The translations under genes and the position numbers were made by a program. This document shows positions 59,965 through 64,000 of a stretch of DNA of 64,000 nt, piece by piece. This stretch comes from Roseimaritima ulvae. Lineage in GTDB: Bacteria > Planctomycetota > Planctomycetia > Pirellulales > Pirellulaceae. How positions within the stretch are numbered: the stretch's first letter is position 1; every line of letters begins with the position of its first letter. The stretch covers positions 434,001-498,000 of the forward strand of contig NZ_CP042914.1 in NCBI RefSeq assembly GCF_008065135.1. The letters are read 5' to 3'. The notes under the pieces are model-generated. The model was not told where the DNA came from and did not search any database. It worked only from the letters and a program-made list of their open reading frames with translations.

Positions 59965-61929
59965 TTAGCTTTCGTCCTGCTCGCGCAGTTTAACCAGCAC
60001 GCTGTAGTCTTCCAGCGTGGAGGTATCGCCGGCGGCTTCGTTGCCCGCGGCGATGTCTCGCAACAGACGACGCATGATCTTGCCGCTGCGGGTTTTGGGT
60101 AGCGCCGAGGTGAAGCGGATATCGTCGGGCTGTGCCAACGCGCCGATTTCCTTGCGAACGTGTTGCCGCAGTTCCGCTCGCAGTTCTTCGTTGGGCTCCT
60201 GATCTCGGACGGTCACAAAGGCGGCGATGCCCTGCCCTTTCAGGTCGTGCGGTCGGCCGACCACGGCGGCTTCACACACCGCTGGATGGCTGACCAGCGC
60301 GCTTTCGACTTCGATCGTGCTGAGCCGGTGGCCGGAAACGTTGATCACGTCGTCAATGCGGCCCATGATCCAGTAGTAACCGTCTTCGTCGCGGCGAGCG
60401 TTGTCGCCGGTCAGATATTTGCCGGGGACTTTGGACCAGTACTGTTCGACATAACGCTGTTGGTCGCCCCAGATGCCTCGCAGCATGCCGGGCCAAGGTT
60501 GGGCGATGCATAGCATGCCGCCGTTGTGGCCCGTGATTTCGTCGCCCATTTCGTCGATCACCGCTGGCACCACGCCAGGCAAGGGTTTGGTGCACGAGCC
60601 CGGTTTGGTGGCCGTCACGCCCGGCAGCGGGCTCATCATGATCCCCCCGGTTTCGGTTTGCCACCAGGTATCCACGATCGGGCATTGCTCGTTGCCGATC
60701 TTTTTGTGGTACCACATCCAGGCTTCGGGGTTGATGCCTTCGCCGACGGTGCCCAGCAATCGCAAGCTGGACAGGTCGTGAGCATCGACGTGCTGGTCAC
60801 CCCATTTGATGAAGGCGCGGATGGCCGTGGGAGCCGTGTACATCACGGTGACTTTGTATTTTTCGACCAGGTCCCAGAAGCGGTCTTCGGCCGGATGGTT
60901 GGGCGCCCCCTCGTACATCAGGCAAGTAGCTCCGGCCGCCAGCGGGCCGTACACCAGGTAGCTGTGTCCGGTGATCCAACCACAGTCGGCCGTGCACCAG
61001 TAAACATCATCGTCGCGATGATCAAAGACCCACTGGAACGTGCGTTTGGCCCACAGGTTGTATCCCGCGGTGGTGTGCAGGATGCCTTTGGGTTTGCCGG
61101 TACTGCCGCTGGTGTACAGCACAAACAGGGGCGTTTCGCTGTCCAGCGGCGTGGCTGGGCAGTCGTTGCTGGCGGATGCGACCGATTCGTGCCACCAGAT
61201 ATCGCGGCCTTCGACCATCGGCGTGTCCTGGTCGGCAATGCGTTGCAGGACCAGGCAGTGTTTGACGGTGGGCGATTTCTCCAACGCTTCGTCGACCGTC
61301 TTTTTCAGCGGCAGAACTTTGCCGCGACGGTACAAACCGTTGGCCGTGATGACCAGCTTGGCACCCGCATCGTTGTTGCGGTCGGCGATCGATTCGGCCG
61401 AAAAACCGGCAAAGATCACCGAGTGGATGGCGCCGATGCGGGCACAGGCCAACATCGCGATCGGCAATTCGGGCGTCATCGGCATGTAGATGCTGACCAC
61501 GTCGCCCAGGCCGATGCCTAAAGCTTTCAAGGCGTTGGCGGTTTTGCAGACTTGTTCGTGCAGTTCAGCGTAGGTCAGCGTGACGGTGTCGCCGGGTTCA
61601 CCTTCCCAGATCAAGGCTTTGCGATCGCCATGACCGGCAGCGATGTGGGCGTCTAGGCAGTTGTAGCTGGCGTTGGTCTTGCCGCCGACGAACCACTGGG
61701 CGTGCGGGGCGTCCCATTTGCAAACCTGTTGGTAGGGTTCGAACCAGTGCAGGTGCTGTTTGGCTTCGGCGTCCCAGAACGCATCGGGATCGTTGGCCGC
61801 CGCGTCGTAGAGCTGCTGGTACTGTTCTTCGGAGTTGATTGCCGCTTGATCGACGAATTTCTGTGGAGGGGGGAACAGGCGGCTTTCAGTTAATATGTGA
61901 TCGACTTGCCCGGAAGCGGATTGCGACAT
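59965..61929 (-). CDS. acs: Acetyl-CoA synthetase
   Basis: A 654-residue AMP-forming ligase that converts acetate, ATP and CoA to acetyl-CoA. Motifs are [20 protein letters not shown] (P-loop region A3), [16 protein letters not shown] (A5), [20 protein letters not shown] (A7/A8), and the C-terminal Lys motif [15 protein letters not shown], known for acetylation control in Acs. Length is typical. It follows the CPBP gene downstream and pabB upstream on the same strand, with 49 and 60 base gaps. No acs regulator is seen close by. Confidence 0.98.
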   Translation of the reverse strand: MSQSASGQVDHILTESRLFPPPQKFVDQAAINSEEQYQQLYDAAANDPDAFWDAEAKQHLHWFEPYQQVCKWDAPHAQWFVGGKTNASYNCLDAHIAAGHGDRKALIWEGEPGDTVTLTYAELHEQVCKTANALKALGIGLGDVVSIYMPMTPELPIAMLACARIGAIHSVIFAGFSAESIADRNNDAGAKLVITANGLYRRGKVLPLKKTVDEALEKSPTVKHCLVLQRIADQDTPMVEGRDIWWHESVASASNDCPATPLDSETPLFVLYTSGSTGKPKGILHTTAGYNLWAKRTFQWVFDHRDDDVYWCTADCGWITGHSYLVYGPLAAGATCLMYEGAPNHPAEDRFWDLVEKYKVTVMYTAPTAIRAFIKWGDQHVDAHDLSSLRLLGTVGEGINPEAWMWYHKKIGNEQCPIVDTWWQTETGGIMMSPLPGVTATKPGSCTKPLPGVVPAVIDEMGDEITGHNGGMLCIAQPWPGMLRGIWGDQQRYVEQYWSKVPGKYLTGDNARRDEDGYYWIMGRIDDVINVSGHRLSTIEVESALVSHPAVCEAAVVGRPHDLKGQGIAAFVTVRDQEPNEELRAELRQHVRKEIGALAQPDDIRFTSALPKTRSGKIMRRLLRDIAAGNEAAGDTSTLEDYSVLVKLREQDES

Positions 61930-61989
61930 GCGAGGAACTCTCTCTCTCTCGGATCAATGACTATTTAGCGGAGTTGCCAAGTAGAGAGT

Positions 61990-63435
61990 TTAGCGTGAGA
62001 CGAGGGCTCGTAACATGCCTTCGGCTTTGTGCCAGGTTTCCTGTTCCTCGGCGTAGGGGTCGCTCTGTGCCGTAATCCCGCCGCCAACGGGTATTTGAAG
62101 CCAACCGTGGGCTGCCGTGACGGTGCGGATGAGGATGTTGAAGTCGGCCGTGCCGCCGCATCCGATATAGCCCAGGGAGCCGCAGTAAGGCCCCCGAGGG
62201 TTGGGTTCCAGGTCGCTGATCGTGCGCATCGCTTCGACTTTCGGAGCCCCCGTCACACTGCCGCCGGGAAAGCACCCACTGAGCAGATCTGCCACCGTGG
62301 CGGACTCCTCCAGCGTGCCGCGGACCACCGACACGAGGTGCTGTACGAATGCGTAGGGTTCTACTTCGCAGAGCTTCTCCACCCGCACGCTTTGGTCGTC
62401 GCAGACGCGTGACAGGTCGTTTCGCATCAGGTCGACGATCATCACGTTTTCGGCGCGATCTTTTTCGCTGGCGTACAACTGCTGGGCCAGTCGCTGGTCG
62501 GTCGAGGTGTCGCCGGTACGTTGAATGGTGCCCTTGATGGGGCGGGTTTCGACTTGGCCGTGATTCAGCCGTAAAAAACCTTCGGGCGAGGAGCTGAGGA
62601 CCTGAAAATTGCCGCCGTCAAAGTAGCCGCTGAGCGGTGCCGGGTTACTGTCCCGCAAGCGCAGATACAGTTCCGCCGAGGGAGCTTGTTGAGGATACAG
62701 CAGCCGTTGGGCGATGTTGACTTGAAAACTATCCCCGCGACGAATCCGCTGCACCACATCGCCGACGGCATCGCGAAAACCTTGAGGGGTGAAATTGCTG
62801 GTCAGGGAGTCGGCAAAAGAGGTCGCGAATTGGGGGCCCAGTTGTTCGGCCGGGCGCTGTGTGGCAGGCGCGGACCAAGTTTGGGGTCCGCTCTGCAGCC
62901 AACCCATGACCTCGTCAGCACGTCGCACCGCGCGATGTAACCGTCGATCCCATTCACTTTCCGGGATGCCCTGTGAAATCAACCAGGCGCGGTCCTGTTG
63001 GTGGTCGCAGGCGATCACCCAGTCGTACAGGCCCAGCGAGATCGGTGGCGTGGGCAGGTCGTCGTGGGGCGGTCGACCGATGGGTTCCAGCCAGCGAGCC
63101 GCTTCGTAGCCCCATAGACCCGCGATCCCGCCTTGAAAGGGAGGCAGACGGGATTCGGCCGTCGCCGGCATACTGTGTTGCAGGTGATCGATTAACCACT
63201 GGCACATCGCTTGCCAGCCATCGGGTTGGTCGGCATCGCAGCGGATCGTATCCACCGGATCGGCGGTTAGAAACGAATACCGTCCGGTATCGTCCGGCCC
63301 CGTGCAGACGCTGTCCAGCCACAGACATCCGGGGATCGTGGCCAAGCAACGAAAGGCTTGCTGAATGGAAAAATCATCGGGCATGGGACGCACCACCGGT
63401 AGTGGTTCGACCCAGGACCAAGATGGCGGTGACAT
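61990..63435 (-). CDS. pabB: Aminodeoxychorismate synthase component I
   Basis: Start ATG 63435 gives 481 residues. A longer frame to 63519 would overlap the upstream gene. It is a chorismate-binding enzyme (about 215-475) with VETRPIKGTIQRTGD, where the Lys of PIKGT marks ADC synthase rather than anthranilate synthase (which has PIAGT). ENVMIVDLMRNDLSRVC and GSVTGAPKVEAMRTI are present too. It makes 4-amino-4-deoxychorismate for pABA, a precursor of folate and of tetrahydromethanopterin. It lies 5 bases after the end of the DUF6513-like gene, which may act in the same cofactor route. pabA and pabC are not in the window. Confidence 0.9.
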   Translation of the reverse strand: MSPPSWSWVEPLPVVRPMPDDFSIQQAFRCLATIPGCLWLDSVCTGPDDTGRYSFLTADPVDTIRCDADQPDGWQAMCQWLIDHLQHSMPATAESRLPPFQGGIAGLWGYEAARWLEPIGRPPHDDLPTPPISLGLYDWVIACDHQQDRAWLISQGIPESEWDRRLHRAVRRADEVMGWLQSGPQTWSAPATQRPAEQLGPQFATSFADSLTSNFTPQGFRDAVGDVVQRIRRGDSFQVNIAQRLLYPQQAPSAELYLRLRDSNPAPLSGYFDGGNFQVLSSSPEGFLRLNHGQVETRPIKGTIQRTGDTSTDQRLAQQLYASEKDRAENVMIVDLMRNDLSRVCDDQSVRVEKLCEVEPYAFVQHLVSVVRGTLEESATVADLLSGCFPGGSVTGAPKVEAMRTISDLEPNPRGPYCGSLGYIGCGGTADFNILIRTVTAAHGWLQIPVGGGITAQSDPYAEEQETWHKAEGMLRALVSR

Positions 63436-63440
63436 AGTGT

Positions 63441-64000
63441 TCAGGAGGACTCCTTTGGCCGCTGACGGTTCTTGCGTGGAAGGCGGTGATGTTCTTCGTT
63501 GCGGGTTAACAAACCCCACGATAAAGCTTCGTCTTGTTCGTATTGCTTGCCGAGCGTTAGCGCGGTCAGGGCTTTGGCCATTTCAAAGCCCAAGTAAAAC
63601 GCGTGCCCGGCATCAACGTTTTTGCTTTGTGGTTGTTCGAGCAAGGCTGCGAACAAGGCAAACGGATCCGCATCGCAAAGATGCAGGCCCGCGGCCAGCA
63701 GATGAATCTGTTCCGATTGCGCAAACAAGCGATAGTTGTTGTCTTTGATGGCCGCGGCCAATTCGTCCAACGTTTCAGGGGGGAACGGTCGCAGTTTGGC
63801 ATCCCGCAGCATGACTAACGATTCGTCCAGTCGTTTGGGCGGCACTTGGTGTTGCACAGCGTGATAGACCAGTCGTCTGGCGGCATCACATTCGCGGACC
63901 GCCGAGCGCGCCCAGTTGATGACTTCGGTTGTCAGCACACTGCGAATGCCTAATTCCTGGCAGATTCCCAGCAACAACACGTTCACGCCGGCCGAATCCA
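63441..64000 (-). CDS. DUF6513/dihydropteroate synthase-related protein, C-terminal part (5' end outside window)
   Basis: The frame is open to the last base, so the gene begins beyond the window. The GTG at 63986 is likely internal, since DSAG precedes it in frame. What is visible reads GVNVLLLGICQELGIRSVLT, EVINWARSAVRECDAARRLV, PKRLDESLVMLRDAK, then IKDNNYRLFAQSEQIHLLAA and HAFYLGFEMAKALTALTLGK. This matches, from memory, the C-terminal part of DUF6513 proteins related to dihydropteroate synthase, found in H4MPT-using bacteria. The position directly upstream of pabB supports a role in pterin cofactor biosynthesis. Family assignment is moderately sure. Confidence 0.62.
   Translation of the reverse strand, partial: DSAGVNVLLLGICQELGIRSVLTTEVINWARSAVRECDAARRLVYHAVQHQVPPKRLDESLVMLRDAKLRPFPPETLDELAAAIKDNNYRLFAQSEQIHLLAAGLHLCDADPFALFAALLEQPQSKNVDAGHAFYLGFEMAKALTALTLGKQYEQDEALSWGLLTRNEEHHRLPRKNRQRPKESS

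Overview
This window looks like chromosome of a planctomycete, most likely a Pirellulales/Pirellulaceae member (Rhodopirellula or Roseimaritima relatives). The evidence is gene content: a DUF1549/DUF1553 plus DUF1501 pair, a formylglycine sulfatase beside PQQ-like beta-propeller proteins, Tat-exported Gfo/Idh/MocA oxidoreductases, Ser/Thr kinases with a planctomycete-type N-terminal extension and one transmembrane helix, a VHEWGTFT protein, a Lys/Ala-rich H1-like protein, and tetrahydromethanopterin-linked C1 genes. No tRNA, rRNA, CRISPR array, transposase, phage module or replication origin was found. Most real genes begin at ATG, often with a weak Shine-Dalgarno sequence.

Layout. 1-3.9 kb: end of an oxidoreductase, a heptanucleotide repeat, and the DUF1501 and DUF1549/1553 pair. 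4.1-9.9 kb: H1-like protein, polyprenyl synthetase, a receptor-like Ser/Thr kinase, a small membrane protein and an unusual methyltransferase/Stealth-like fusion. 10-12.5 kb: two overlapping transsulfuration enzymes. 12.8-18.8 kb: secreted HEAT-like protein, a kinase with a beta-helix ectodomain, and a secreted Gly-rich protein. 19-21.7 kb: exported oxidoreductase and beta-propeller protein. 22-25.6 kb: a two-component pair whose kinase starts with an AhpD-like domain. 25.9-28.6 kb: zinc-ribbon protein and an LtaS-like membrane phosphatase/sulfatase-fold protein. 28.7-30.8 kb: a Y4yA-like PLP enzyme with an Fae homologue. 31-33.7 kb: sulfatase and lipoprotein beta-propeller. 34-36.4 kb: DEAD-box helicase. 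36.4-37.1 kb: a MITE-like non-coding element. 37.1-40.4 kb: VHEWGTFT protein, and an ECF sigma/anti-sigma pair. 40.6-46.5 kb: a run encoding a secreted HEAT/receiver-like protein, a receiver-less sigma-54 activator, a PaaK-like ligase and a DUF971 protein. 46.6-52.6 kb: a 1973-residue CheB-CheR-PAS/GAF-kinase-receiver hybrid. 52.6-55.7 kb: accC, accB and an M24 peptidase. 55.8-64 kb: a large TPR protein, CPBP protease, acetyl-CoA synthetase, pabB and the end of a DUF6513/DHPS-like gene.

How the genes work together. Signalling dominates: two receptor kinases, two large histidine kinases, a response regulator, a sigma-54 activator and an ECF/anti-sigma pair, several fused to sensory or protein-interaction domains in unusual ways. 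Core metabolism covers malonyl-CoA formation, acetate activation, sulfur amino acids, prenyl chains and pABA. C1 metabolism appears twice: the Fae homologue, which seems to lack the canonical histidine and sits 9 bases from a PLP enzyme, and pabB next to the DUF6513-like gene. Several families of short interspersed repeats fill the gaps between genes, often between convergent ones. The best candidates for new biology are the methyltransferase/Stealth-like fusion, the Fae-like/Y4yA pair, and the secreted receiver-like protein beside an orphan sigma-54 activator.
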